This document shows, piece after piece, positions 51,515 through 64,000 of a stretch of DNA of 64,000 nt; the first letter of the stretch is position 1; every line of letters starts with the position of its first letter. This DNA comes from Trochalopteron elliotii (taxonomy: Eukaryota > Chordata > Aves > Passeriformes > Leiothrichidae): assembly GCA_024734555.1 (NCBI GenBank), contig JANPWX010000077.1:5394399-5458398 (forward strand), read 5' to 3'. The notes under the pieces were generated by a model that saw only the letters and a list, made by a program, of their open reading frames with translations, was not told where the DNA came from and searched no databases. A program made the position numbers and the translations under genes.

Positions 51515-52539
51515 AAGTTGAAAGAATTTTCACAACACTAAGAATTAGGTTAAAGCTCTCACCTATTTGGGCTGAGAAGGAGTAAGGTTTAAAATGAAAA
51601 CTTCAAACCACTTTTTTTTTAACAATTCTCCTTTAATTATAAGATACGATGACAAATTCAAGTTAAAAACCTTTATCTGAAAAGCATGTACGCTTAACAG
51701 GAGGAAGAAGAAGGAAAACACCTTCAGAAGCAGTCAGCTTCCTGTCTTATGTTTTTGAAGTCAAGCTGATGGCTCACAGAACGGATCTCAAATATGTATA
51801 TATATAATCCCCACAGCTAAAAGTCGTCTATTTTAAAAGACAAGTGTTTGCTCACCCTAGGAACATTGTACTCGTGCTTCAAACTTTGTGATCCATATGG
51901 GTTTTATCAACTTGTTTGCCAGGAATTTAAGAAAAACAAACTTTATTCATGTTCCTTAGAGAAATTAATCCACTTCATGGTCTGCACAAAAAGAAATACA
52001 GCTTCAGAAAAAAAAGCTCAGGGCATTCCTGGAACTGGAAGGTCAGAGAGCCAAAATAATGGATTCACTTAATATGAGAAATGAGTGACTTGCAGTGGCA
52101 TCATTATCAGCACTGGAAGTACATGGTTTCAGCTTAGAAAGTGATTTCATGTCACATCCCATAAAGGATCCGCAAACATGAAGTGCTTTCACAAGCCCTC
52201 CTAGAACCAGGCACTGCCACTGCTCTGAGAGCAGCGTTTACCTTAAAGATGAGGCGTATAATCCTCTGGAAGCACATGTTCCTGGAGACTTACCTTTGAG
52301 GAACTAAAGTTAGATGAGATGAGACCTATTCCATGTTACCCTGTAACATGCCTTGGTATATTTGTTTGTACTTAAAGAAAACCCCAGGTTTGGTTTTCCA
52401 AGCTTGATAAAAACCTGTGGACCTCAATATAATTCATCAGTATTTTCTTTTCTGTATCACAAAGAATAGGCAGTTTCTGCAAGATATGTTAATATACATT
52501 TATGCTGCAAACAGAGGTGTTTATCTCCAATGACACTTG

Positions 52540-52760
52540 CTTTAAAAGTACAGTCTAATACAGGAAATATAAATTCCGATTAATTCTTAAAGCAAATAAT
52601 TATGCAGATTAATCTCTATACAGCTCAAATTTAAATAGGCAGCCTAAAATTAATGCATTGCAAATCTTTATGGTTGCAACATTATGGCATGGTGTCTCAC
52701 CAGCTTTTAAAGAACGCTGTACTTCTGCTTCACAAGTGGTTTGTTACATTGAATTAATGT
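52540..52760. promoter_or_regulatory. Homeodomain/POU motif-rich block, candidate enhancer
   Basis: Contains a palindromic GATTAATC (52607-52614, the OTX/PITX-type double core), AATAATTATGCA just before it, and ATTGCAAAT (52657-52665, one base from a reverse octamer). Several TTAAT words lie alongside, with no simple repeat and no coding frame. This looks like vertebrate conserved noncoding elements, but A/T-rich DNA yields such words by chance. Confidence 0.25.
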
Positions 52761-53359
52761 TGCATTAGAACCCTTTCAGTAAATCAAATCACATTACTCA
52801 CTCGTATAGCATTCTTGGCAAGCATCAAAAAACATTTTTAATACTTAGGAACTGCAAGACTGAGCCAGACAGTGATCTGATGTTTAAAACAGGACTAGGC
52901 ACCTTAAGTCAAAATTGCAGCAGAGGGGAAAAAAAAAACCCAAACCAAAAACTATTTACGTTCTTAAGTCAAAGGGCACCTACTAGTGAAAAGTGTTTCC
53001 ACATACCCCTGCATCCTGAACAGAGTAGAATAATTTAGCCTTTTCTTCATGTGTTACTGTGAAAAATAACTTGTGAAACCACAATTCTTCTTTAAACAAT
53101 ACTGAGAAAAAAATCTATATCTGATCTGTTCTTAGAAAATGAACCTGATCTATTTTAATGGTGCACGTGATAACTGCACAGCCTGGTGCTGGCAGGGAGG
53201 GAGGGACTGTCCCCTTCTCTCCCCAACTGTAAGGGCCTCTGCAGCATTTCCTCCATCCCTTTCTCTGAGCAGACTAAAGGGACCAAATCACATGAGCAAA
53301 TCCATGGTTACCCCTGTTTAGCATTCAGGTGATGACACTTGGTTTGCTTTTCTCGCAGC

Positions 53360-53418
53360 AACAACCTCCCTCAGATGCATTGAACCTCTTGGCTGTCCAA
53401 CTTCCAAGGAGTCTTCAG
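53360..53418 (+). other. Candidate cryptic exon, weak donor
   Basis: A good acceptor (GCTTTTCTCGCAG) precedes CAACAACC; CAG|GTGGCT after 53418 is a weak donor. Frame 3 stays open for about 60 codons past the acceptor and reads LRCIEPLGCPTSKESSGG, faintly like the end of a discoidin domain (LR-x-E-x-x-GC), without supporting upstream sequence. Listed only so that it can be tested. Confidence 0.1.
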
Positions 53419-56400
53419 GTGGCTCACGGATAGGCACCAAGAAAGTGAAAAGTCCTGCACGTCATGGGTTAATTTTTATGCCGATGATGAATGTAGCTGT
53501 TTACTTTTTAAACAAATGCCTGATATACAGTGCAACTGGCTGAGTGCACAGCCAAAAACAGACCACAGGAAATCTCTTTGACAGCCAGGATGGCAGAATT
53601 GTTAGCATGGGTCTGCATTATGGTTAACTTTTTTTTTTTTAATTAAAAATAAAAAAGTTTGTGAGATCTCAAGGAGAAAAGCGGATGCTACAATAAAAAC
53701 CAAAACCACAAATGGCCAGTTTCTAAGAAGAGACATCTATAAATAACACAATCATAAATAACTTTTTTGCATTTTATCTGAAGGATTATTGTGGCTTTTC
53801 ACCCCAGTTTATTTCAGCGGAAGTAAAGACGACTCTGCAATACTAAGCAAATAAACCAGCCTAACATAAAATGTTCACTAGAGATAAGAAAGCACACTAG
53901 GTTATTTATTGCCATATTTTTTATATTTTGTTTCTGTTCTCCTTTGATCTGTGCTAACACAGGCATTAAACTGACAGCTTAGGGCCACAATACACACCAG
54001 GATATTGAAAGGCGGTCATGTATAAGGGAATATCAAATTGTTAATTTAGAGCAAGTTAGAAGTTTTGGTTAATCAGCTCTCCAGGGTCTAGCTCCATCCA
54101 TAAGGATAAAATGTTTACTGGCTTTTTCAAAAATTATTAGTTAGAGAAACTGTGTGTGCTCCTGGTTTCTTTAAGGTGTAAACATCTGCAGCAGATACCA
54201 AGGTTGACTTTACTTCCAGTTACAGTGGTGTAACAAGAGTTGTTTCACAGACAGCAGAGGAATTTCAGCAGTAAATGAAAAAAGAACAAGGCTCATTGTG
54301 CTTTTAATTTTGTTTCATGTAGGCAAGAAGGGAGAAAATTGATTTTAGTCCCAGCCTTTTTTTTTGCATACATGTCACTGATGCATTTTCAACCCTTGGA
54401 GAATTGGTGAATGTGGGAATACAGGCTCTAATACAAAACACTTGGCCTGTTTTCAGTTCCTAACACATACTCCAGAGTTCATGTTATGGTTATCAGAAAG
54501 AATCTATGAAAAATGAAGCTGCACACAACTGCAGACCATCAGCGTGGCTTAACCCCGTCAGGCGGGGATGAAGCAGGAAGTGCTTTGTGACACTGACTGG
54601 CAGAAATACAAACTGATGAAGAAAACACACGGCAGGAAAGAGGGTCTTAGATGTTGAGTTAGAGCTGGGGACATTAACTACAGCTATACTCTGCCAGGGC
54701 CAAGATCAGAGGAGCTTGACATACTTGTTAAAGGTTTCATCAAAAGGATTAGTTCCAGCAGCTTTTTTTAACCTTTCCTACAACACAATTTACCCAAAGG
54801 TGGCTGAGGGCAACAAGGGCTGCCCTGTGAGATAACATTTTTAATTGTACAAATGCCATTCTTGATGTCATAATCCCGAGGTTAATGCAGTTGCAGGTCC
54901 TGAACAGATGTGGTGTAGGCTGCTCTGTCATACAGAGAGAGGTGGCCACTCAGGCAGTGAAAATGGCCACAGTTCAGAAAGGAGTTTAGCTACTGCCCTG
55001 AGTGTTTTCCTGCACTTTCCCTATGAACTTTTGCACTGTTTTAAATGTCTTTGCTCATATGTAAAGCAAACAAAAATGTTGTTCATACAATGTGTTACCA
55101 AGAACCAACAGTCAATTATAGCCACTGCCTAATGGCACAAATCATAGACAGGGCAAGCTGATCCATGAATGAATGAAAGAAAGAAAGGGGAAGAGTCCAG
55201 AAAACAGCTGGATCACACCATGCTAAGTCTTACACCTTGTTGTATTTTAGCAGTGCTGATTAATAAGAAATAAGTTTCAGAAGGAGAACCCTGACATCCT
55301 CTTTAAATTCAAATACACCTGCTAGATTGTAGCAGAGACCATATTTTGCACATTTTGGGAAGACTTTTTGATGGATTTCTGGATGAAGTACTCTCCTCCT
55401 TCCCAAAAAAACAAACTCAAACATTTTCTAAAAGAAATGTTCACACCATACAGCTCAAAAAGAAAAGTTTTTCTCACTTTTAAACAGAGCAAATAGTTTG
55501 CTCCATGTGCTAAGCTGCTGCCTATGCCATCAGTTCCCAAGCAGAATCATTGTTGATATGACACAAGATTGTGAGGGTTGCAGATCAGTTAAATAAAGGA
55601 ACTGAATGTGGACAAATTTTATGCGGGACCAGCTTGAATATTTCTGCACAGCACTTCAAATATCTGCAGCATGGTACAGGGTGGTTCAGAGACATTCATT
55701 CACTCTGGGATAGGAATGGACAAAAAGCAGCAGATGAGGACACTCTAATAAAGGGCAATCCCTTTTCGTGTGTCAGAATTTGGGTTGTATGCCACTAGGA
55801 GGTGCAGCAAATTGGGTCACTGTCATATAGGCTTTAGGAAAACTAGGGAAAATCAACAACAGGCTATATTCTTGCTTTGCATGTCATTTGTGTGCCTGCA
55901 AAAGAGGATTTGCCTCAGTCAGATGCAGCAATTGTGATTCAGTGTCTCCTGCCCTACCAGGGGTAACTCAATGCCTCACAGGACTGAAGGGCATTTTTCC
56001 AGGGATGCGTGTTTCTCTGCTAATGACCACAATGTCATATCTCACATATGGCTGAGGTGTTAAAAGATCATTGGAATGATGCTTTGATTATCAGAAATAT
56101 GGTTCAAATTTTGGATTTCTGGGTTATGAAATCCTGTCTTGAACCATTTCAGTTCTACATACCAGCTCAACCTTATGCATCCATAATTTGTCAGTGAGGT
56201 ACTAATGCAGTTTATTCTGGCAAGGCACTGCACAGAATACATCTTTTTATGCAAGCATGACTTCACAGTCATTAGGGCTGAAGTTGCCACACAAATCCCA
56301 TCCTGAACTGCTCTGCATCACTACACCTTGTGCTATTTGGCAAGGAAAGCCCAGTGTTTGCAAGAGGTATGTAAAAAGAGGATTATTCTTCCCGAATACT

Positions 56401-56774
56401 GGATACGATAAGAATAAAGACAAAAACAATCATACAAGAAACGGATTACTTAGTGCAGTGGAGCCAATTTACTCAAGACGACGGATGGAATTGCAAAGGG
56501 AAGGCATTATTTCAAATAGGATTTGGGGGAAGGCTAACAGGTGCTGGGGAGCACTCAGGTCAGATGAAGACATCTGCTAGAGATGTCAAGAGCACAAAGG
56601 TAACTCTGTGTCTGGGAGTAGAGAGTAGGATAAAAATGACAACTGAACAGGAAATGTGGAAGGCTGGGACTGCAGAGGTACATCCCAGCAAAGAAACAGG
56701 GTGTCAGATGGCAGACTAAAATACAAACAGACACACAAAAACTGTGAATGCAGACACTTGTGAGGAGCCTGGGG

Positions 56775-56812
56775 AAAAAAAAAAAAAGAAAAGAAAAAGT
56801 AAAAAAAAGAAA
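56775..56812. repeat. A-rich low-complexity tract
   Basis: A runs with isolated G and T. No transposon body recognised beside it. Confidence 0.85.
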
Positions 56813-59800
56813 CAGGTGCACTAGAAGGCTGGATGTCTGGCACAGAAGGATGATGATAACCTAAAAGCATTTCTGAAATGTGACAGGGTGGTAATACTAA
56901 GGCAGAATATCCTTCCATCAGTCTTTATAAGTGAATTATATGTCTTTTGAGATGTTTTCAAGCTCCTATACACACTATAGACTTGACTCTAAATGCAAGC
57001 TGACTTATTGGCTACATTGCATAGGAGATCTGATAGGATGTTTTCAATGACCCTATGACTAAAATATAGAAATGAACCAGTACAATATAACATATGGGCA
57101 GATCAGCTTGCACTGAAGCAATTTATATCAGCAGTTCTGTGAGCATTTAAGTCATCGAAAGTTGATCTTTTTCCTTTAACAAATGTGTGACTACATTTAG
57201 TCAACTTACTGTAAAAGCATTCTAAAACATATGTACTCATACATTTAAATGAGTGAAAAAAAGAGTTAAAAAATAAACTGCCAGAGCTGTTATGCAATAT
57301 ACTTTTGTTTCGTACAAAGGCACAAAACCCTTTCAGTTAATTGCATGTTTGATCATCAATGTCCTGTCTCTTGCAAGCAAATGCTCCCACATAAGAAATT
57401 CAAATAAGGCACTTCTGAGTATAGAAGCTTTCAGGTACTTTCAGTTTACTCATTTAGGTTATTCCATATGTTGGAGTTCATCTTTCTCACAACAAGACTT
57501 AAAAATAACCTGTGTGATGGACTTTAATAAAATGCAATAAACAGGGCAAACACTGTAACTTGAAAGTAAACACATAGGATCAGTAATAGTATTATATGAT
57601 ACAACAGGATTTATGAAACTGATCTCATCAAAACACTTGATTAGTTTCAAAACCATCTATATCTAGAACATGTGCAAATTCACACTGTCTACAAGCGAAT
57701 TGCTTTATGATAGGTGAGCACAGCTTTGTTCCTGATTTCTGTGCAAATAAAGGTTTATAAGATAAGGATCCATTTCCACTTACTCTGTGGCAAAAGTTGC
57801 CGTATTGGTCCAGGACAAGATGCCCCCGCCAAACACTCTCGAGGTGTCCCAGACACCCTTCTCAACCTACAAGCAGGGATACCTCTTTCTGTAGGTGTTT
57901 CTTGCTCTTTCGTTGTCCACAGAGGCAAAGGAACAGTGCTTTTAACCTTGGACACTTTTTGTGATTTCTGGTGCACTTAAGCTCCAAGTTTTGAGTCTGA
58001 ACCACAGTGCACATCCCTCCATGTGAAATTCATGGCCAAGAACTGTCTCTTGGATGACTGCCATCAAATCAGCCATTTCTCACACATGGCAGTCAAAAGA
58101 GGAAAGAAAGGCCTCATATTTCTGACATGTCCAGAGAATATTCTGCTGGCCTTTATGAGAACAAACGCAGCAAAGTTTATTCAGCTCTGGGAGTTGTTTC
58201 ATAGATGTGACCCTGACCAGCAGTAGGCGTTTCTTCGGAACCTCAGTGTTTCACTTTCCGAAGTAGTGCCTAAACCACACTATCTCAAAGGTATTTCCTT
58301 AAAGCTAGCTAAGCTTTTCCACTCCATACTGACTTCTGTGGATCTGCTTTCTGGCACTTTCTCTCTTCGTACTTTGATTTCACTACTGACAGAGGCACAG
58401 ATTCCTCTAATCTAATGTCAGCAGGCAGAAAGACAAATGTGTAATCCAAGCTGGCCCTCTCAGCTCCCTCTGTGGTAAGCAGAGAGGAATTGATGTTTTC
58501 AGACAGAGCCACAGCCCTTACCACAACAGCCTCATCTCAAATGCCAGGCTGGATCCACTTTCAAAAGAAACTTATAAAAGAAACAAGGTAAAAGGAAATT
58601 GTGAAATATGGTACCAGTTAGAAATTTTCCCAGTTTCTACTCAACAACATTAAGAGGTTTTTGAATGCTTTACCTAAATCTTTAACATCAAGTGGATGTA
58701 AATCAGTTGGTTCCTGTGACTGTAGAATCTGAATACATTGTCTTCCAGCTCAAGGCTATATAAGGCTTCCCAGTCCCAAACAATGAACATTAGAAATGGC
58801 AAAAGCCTCTGCAGCTTAGAGCCAAGCACTGACAATGTTTGAAGTCAAGCTAAAAATACAGCCCCTGTCCAGATCCCAAACAAGGCAGCCAACAAATGCA
58901 GATGGTTATAGGGGATAGAGTGGCATGGATGTACAAACAAGCAAGACAAAACATTATACACAACATTGTTTCTTTCTCATGCTGACTGCTACATCCTTTC
59001 CTCATATTTCCTGGAATTTCTTACCATTTCTTAGCCATTCTACATTCATCCTGAAAGAAGTTTTTCTGAGTTCACAAATTCACGTCAGACTGGGCTTGGC
59101 TGCCTTTTTCCAGACTTGTGTCATGTAACTCATTAACTCAAATGGTTTTTCATCAGTCCTTGTTGAGTAATGCAGAGCCCATTTAGGTTTCTGTTATAAG
59201 CCCTTACTCACACACTCTTAGCACAATGCAAAAAGTTCCCCCATGTCCAGAGTCATCAGATCAGTCACTCCCTGGTTCTTTGTGAGACAGACTTCTGCTT
59301 TGACTCTCCTTCCTCTGCAGCAGCAATAGGTAGGAGACTTCAGTGTCCAGAGATCAGTGTTGGGAAATGCATTCTGTAACTTTGGAGCAAGTCCATTGTT
59401 CTTCAACTGATCTTGTTTCTTTGTATAGACTAAACCAAAGTTTATTTAGCCTCTTATTCACAAACCTCTAGTGGTAGATTTCCATAGCCTCTAGTCTAGT
59501 TTAGCACTTAGTCTCCCTTTATGCCAGAAAGGTTTTGGCCAAAATAATTTCCACTCTAGTTTAACAAAATTATTGAAATTATTTATTTTCCCAATGGACC
59601 TGAAAAGAAGATTAATTTCCTCCTTTTGGAGGTTAAATTTAAATGCTATAATCACTCTTCCCTCTTCCACTGCATCTTCTCCTGTTATGCTGAGAATCAG
59701 CAATTAGTTGTAGCAAGTAAAAACTGTCATATGTATGAAAGGCAGAAGGACCATTTGACATTTAAAGAAGCCCCATGTGTGGTTTTGTGCTGTGGAATGT

Positions 59801-60076
59801 TTTGAGGACCTGTTGCAAGTGTCTCTGTATTAACCTGGTCATTGTCTGGGTAACCTTTCAGCTGAGAACAGCTTTTTTTTGCTCATGGTAGGATACAGTT
59901 TGTCTAAATATTAAGCATCTAACATATAGTCAGCTAGCCTAAGCATATTGCTTGGGCTACCCCTGAATGAAAGAGGGAAGAATCCCTGGAGAGAGAACAA
60001 TCCTTATTTCAAACCATTCCTCTTGAGTGGGATGAATCCATCAACACTGACCACGGAGGAACCTTAAGTAAGGAAC

Positions 60077-60114
60077 CTTATTCCAAATTAAGGAACTCCT
60101 TAATTTGGAGTAAG
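60077..60114. repeat. 18-bp inverted repeat, 2-base centre
   Basis: CTTATTCCAAATTAAGGA at 60077-60094 pairs with 60097-60114 at all 18 positions if one G-T wobble is allowed (17 of 18 Watson-Crick). The centre is AC. This is the longest near-perfect dyad I found in the window. As RNA it would fold into a stable hairpin. It is shorter than a typical pre-miRNA, and no known miRNA seed is recognised. Confidence 0.88.
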
Positions 60115-60566
60115 AGAGACTTAAAGCCTAGCAATCAACTCTGGGATCACAAATCGTGCTTTGACATGTTTATTTCAGAAAAAAAAAAAAAGTGGTTTTC
60201 AAGTGCAGATTTTTTAGGAGACACAATAAGAAAGTTTTTACCACTTTTCAATCCATGTCCTATGTGGTGTTGTAGGACATCAGCAATGCAGCCTGATCCT
60301 ACCCAAAGTATGTTGGGGGCCCATCCTGTTTAAGCACTGTTTTTGCACAATTTTGCAAGCAATACATGAGTCCTGTAGCACTTGTGGGAATTCACATGGC
60401 TTGTATGGAAGCAAGGAATATGGCACATTAAGTTACACAAAAATCTTAGACAAAACCTCAGGCTTAAAAAGCCAGAAAATAAACCTTTCAATTGGCTCTC
60501 ACCTGGTGAAGACTAAGGTTAGAAAATGTTTGGCTGTACTGCTACATGGCTTGTTTCTTATAGCCT

Positions 60567-60665
60567 ACCAAAAAAAAAAAAAACCAAAAACAACCCAACC
60601 AAAAAAAAAAACAAACCAAACCAAACCAAAACAAACCAAAACAAAAAAAAACAAAAAAGAAAAGG
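60567..60665. repeat. A/C low-complexity array (AAACC/AAAAC)
   Basis: Roughly 100 bases made almost only of A and C, including several AAACC units in a row. Frames across it give lysine/threonine/asparagine-rich chance peptides. Confidence 0.9.
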
Positions 60666-60853
60666 AAAGCAACTCAGCTCTTTCCAAGCTGCCCAAGAGG
60701 ATAGTGGTGGGGAGGATATTTTCCCTGCTGATAATCAGATACACTTCCTGGCACTGTACCCTGCAGTTTAATTTAGTGTGAAACTGTGCCTTAAAGCATC
60801 AGTCTATCTCTGAATAAAGACTAGGGGATATGGTTTTGTAGCAGCACCAAGAG

Positions 60854-60901
60854 TTTCTTTCTTTCTTTTCTTTTTTTTTCTCCTTTCTTTTTTTTCTTCT
60901 T
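60854..60901. repeat. Polypyrimidine tract (CTTT-rich)
   Basis: About 48 bases of C and T, mostly T with CTTT units. Low-complexity sequence. Confidence 0.88.
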
Positions 60902-63900
60902 AGTACTAAATGCAGAGAGAGGAAAAGGCAGGCAGATGCATGTCATAAATAAACCCAGGGCGAACAAAGAACAGATGTCCCGAGGAACTTGCTGTCTCAG
61001 TATTTGGAGCACAAAGAAATGAAGTAAGCACAGCCCTTCATAGAGGAAGTCCTTCACTTCCTCAAGAAGTTCGAACATGCCGAGAAAGCAAAACAATTTC
61101 ACAAGACCAGAGTATACAGGCTTCTAGTCCCATGAAAGTAGTATACGTCCTGCCACAAATCCAGAGTCAACAGAGCTGTCCTTTAACACAGGTACAGTAT
61201 AGTTAAACCATGGGCCTGATACCAGTAAGGTTATTATCACTTTGGAATTCTATTAGAAAGTGTCAGGAGTTTTTTGTAAGATTAAAGCAAAGATTAGAAA
61301 AAATTATCTTGGTTGCTCCTTTTTTCTCCCCTAGCTAATTCAATGTGTTACAATAAATATGGATCTTATTGTCCAGACCTGGGCAACAACACACGGAAGA
61401 CCCATAAGTATTTCTGAGCACTGTCTGCTTCAAAACTCTGATTCATGGTTATTCAAATAGTATAAAAAAACTGTAAAACAGAATGAAAAAATACACAGAA
61501 CTCATCACACATCACTAAGAAAGGTTGTAAGATCTGCTCTATTTACTCTGCATTAAATGCAATGGTTTTATTTCCCTTTCAGCAAATCCCCTGGAAACAG
61601 AGCTGTGAGTGAATGCAGAATTACAGATGTGGAGCAGAGGCAGACACCTCTGTGCTCCCGGGGTTGCTGCTGCCCAGCATAGGGGCTGTAGGTCAGTGGC
61701 AGCAGGGCCATGAGGGGAGGCAGGAAGCTGCAGGGACCAAATTGCTCCAAGCAGCACAGCTCCCACCCCAAATATTTACTGATAAGTGCTGCTGGAGTGA
61801 TGATGGTCTAGGAACACAGGCAAGGAAGGACCTGAAAGAAGACGTCATATCTTTTATTAGGCCTAACCACTGGAGAAAAAATTAAAGACAAGATTTCATG
61901 ACCTAAAGCTGAGCTATTATATCTGGAAGTTGCCTATTTTGTCAGCAGTATCAGTGTCTAAATAAAAGACATTGCCTCTCCCTGCAGCTCTCAGTTCATA
62001 AGTATTTCCAGATCAATGATTTTTGCTATTACATTTTTAACCCAGCCTTCCAGAAAGCTGATGGAAAAATAAAAATTAAGAAGCCACCAATCACAAGTTG
62101 GAGGGAAATGTAAATAAATAAATAGACCGGAAAGTTGTTATAAGCCTAAGAACTACATGGTCCATGCCAGTTGCAGTTTTTGGACTCAAGCATACACCTG
62201 TTTGACAGCTCTCAGTCTTTGCATGTGCTGAGGAAAAAAAAAAGGAGGGAGGTGGTAGCTGGAGTTCCCTGCTTGCCTGTTGTGGTGTCACGGCAATTGA
62301 CAGACTGGAATGCAGAGTTGAATGCCACTTCCAGCTGGGGTGGAAGATGGCCAGGAAGGACAGTAAGGACACAGGATGTCCAGTGTACAGCTGAGCCATG
62401 ACTCCTTGAGGTGGGAGTTTGGCCCCAGTGCTTCAGGCAGCATCTCTCCTTGTACCATATGTAGGGGCTCTGCTTATTTTCACTAGACTGTTGCTCATGC
62501 TTGTCGACCACATCCCACTTTTGATCTTTTTCTTGTCTTGAGTTCTCTCTGCATCTGTTTGTGTGCTCTTCTGCACCTCCCTGTCCCAATGCACTGCCAG
62601 AAGCCCCTGCCCAGCTTCACTCTTGTCCCTCTCTCTCTTCCTCAGCACATCCACCCCAGAGCCTTGTTGGCTCCTGCTCCAGCTCTGGACAAGAGGCATT
62701 GGGCTCATCCTGAGCTCCTATTCCCCCCCAGCATGGCAGCAACCATGCTCCACCTCCCTGTGCATCACCAGCTGTAGGGAGAGGTGGCAACCAGCAAAGG
62801 GAGACCTGTTGACTGAGACGTACTAGACCACAGACACCTAGTTCCCATGAGACATCTTTTTTCCACACAGCCCAGATTTTCTCATAGACAAGGGGTCTCT
62901 CTCACATCACCACGAGCAGGGAGCAGTGTGCTGCAGTGGGAAGCAGAAGTGGGGGATCACAGGGGCCAATTCATTTCTCTGAATGCAGGAGCAATGCAAG
63001 AGGCAGGAACATGCCTCAGTTTCGCAAAGTACCCAAGGAGAAACTCAAGGCATTCTGAAAAATCACATCTATAACTATGTGACTCCGCCTTTGCCTTATT
63101 CAAGTCTCTATATCATCTTTTCCCTACACACACATTTTTACATGTTGTCACAGCTGAAACAATAGTATTTGCCCTACAAATGCCATGGAGAAAAGCTACA
63201 AATACTATTTTTTCTTAAAGCATGTTTTTGTTTCTTCTGGTAGAATTTAAATATTTTTCTCCAATTAGATTTCAAAGGGTTAACTTACTATGATATGTAA
63301 AAAAAACAAAATAAAAGCTTATAGCTACTGAGATAGTATCAGCCCATTAAACATAGGTAAGAATACGAGAGGGGAAGAAAAGGGAACAGATATTATATAT
63401 GTGAGGAAAATTAAAACTCAGGATGTTGGGCGTGGGGAGAATGTGCTTTGAAGTACAAAAGTTCCATTGTTAATGTGGGACAAAACCTCCCCAGTATGGG
63501 ACAGAGATAAAAAGGAGGGAGTTTCTAACAGATCAAGGTCAACCAAGATATATGAATAACATAAATGCTATTAATCTCGTACAGCATGAATCAGAGAATT
63601 GCAGCGGGGTATAGCTGTGTGGTGGAGTTCATGGCATGAGTGTTTTATGCCAGTTTGTATTAGATAATGAGAGTATTCATTACAGACTCCTACACATCAT
63701 CCAAACTGGCAGAGAAGGAGCTTTAAGAAGCTCAAGAGAACAAATCAAAGAGCTGGATCTAAATCCCGGAAAGGTAATAGGGATGTTCAAATGCTGCCTC
63801 AAGTTTAGATATTTGCAGGCATTCATACAATCTGACTCTGCAGGAAATAGCATGAGAAAGAAGCTCTTGCTTGGACAGCTTACTGCTTATTTTTTATCAT

Positions 63901-63933
63901 GCTGCCTCTGTCATAACAGCTGATTTTACCAAT

Positions 63934-63968
63934 TAAAGAAAAAACAAAAAAACAACAAAAAAAAAAAC
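63934..63968. repeat. A-rich (AAAAAC) tract
   Basis: A runs with isolated C (one G at its left edge), similar in kind to 49118-49188. Confidence 0.85.
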
Positions 63969-64000
63969 ACCGAACCATAGAGCAGTACAGGAAAACACTA

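Larger units (their letters stand above)
49797..60076. other. Unique noncoding DNA, no gene recognised
   Basis: About 10 kb with no defensible gene. Separately listed items include the candidate first exon (49812-49951), an X-box-like site (50441), a TG repeat (51481), a motif-rich block (52540-52760), a possible exon (53360) and an A-rich tract (56775-56812). Remaining sequence is A+T-leaning and featureless by eye. Confidence 0.65.
60115..64000. other. Noncoding DNA with low-complexity tracts
   Basis: No gene recognised. A/C-only arrays at 60567-60665 and 63934-63968 and a pyrimidine tract at 60854-60901 account for the lysine-rich and similar chance frames. The stretch 61580-61850 and 62190-62800 is somewhat GC-richer and yields overlapping short frames in both strands with no domain. 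It might hold a degraded, unrecognised repeat. Confidence 0.6.

Noticed and set aside
60353..60781. 142-residue frame with a lysine/threonine-rich middle
   Set aside because: The middle is the A/C low-complexity array; the ends have no domain.
61580..61850. GC-richer stretch with a good acceptor before 61583
   Set aside because: The only longer open frame reaches a stop without a convincing donor, and no protein similarity is recognised.
1..64000. CRISPR arrays, tRNA, rRNA, spliceosomal or other structured RNA genes, prokaryotic systems
   Set aside because: Looked for regular spaced repeats, tRNA box sequences and U6-type starts by eye; none seen, and the repeat content is avian.

Overview
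The window reads as ordinary nuclear DNA from a bird, probably a songbird. Three dispersed repeats support this. They carry the recognisable 3' ends and ORF2 remnants of CR1, the dominant avian LINE, and one LTR resembles those of avian endogenous retroviruses. CpG is scarce outside a few clusters, simple repeats are frequent, and there is one assembly gap (N run at 44591-44954). Organism assignment rests on recalled repeat families, not on a search.

I find no confident protein-coding gene. Every open frame is short, and the longer ones are explained by antisense CR1, an LTR, simple repeats or the N run. The window is best described as intergenic or deep intronic. A few stretches have splice-site or promoter geometry and are listed at low confidence as candidate exons or first exons.

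Layout: 1-8236 is unique noncoding DNA with a small CpG-dense element near 1394-1518. 8237-9800 is a 5'-truncated, decayed CR1 on the minus strand. 9801-22357 is unique noncoding DNA holding a 40-base sequence present twice, 1.5 kb apart. 22358-23103 is a degraded solo LTR on the plus strand with a TATA box and polyadenylation signals. 23104-37837 is unique noncoding DNA with a G-run/GC-box block, a perfect palindrome and a 40-base tandem duplication. 37838-38916 is a nested pair, an older plus-strand CR1 split by a younger minus-strand CR1. 38917-44570 is noncoding. 44571-45034 is an AAGGG pentanucleotide array interrupted by the gap. 45035-64000 is noncoding, with a two-phase CCTT/CCTGCCTT array, an RFX-like X-box, a homeodomain/POU-motif-rich block and an 18-bp hairpin.

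No operon, defence system, CRISPR array, tRNA or rRNA was seen. The most useful observations are about sequence history (nested CR1s, foldback mutation inside a CR1, microduplications, repeat-array structure) and about candidate regulatory elements that need cross-species alignment.
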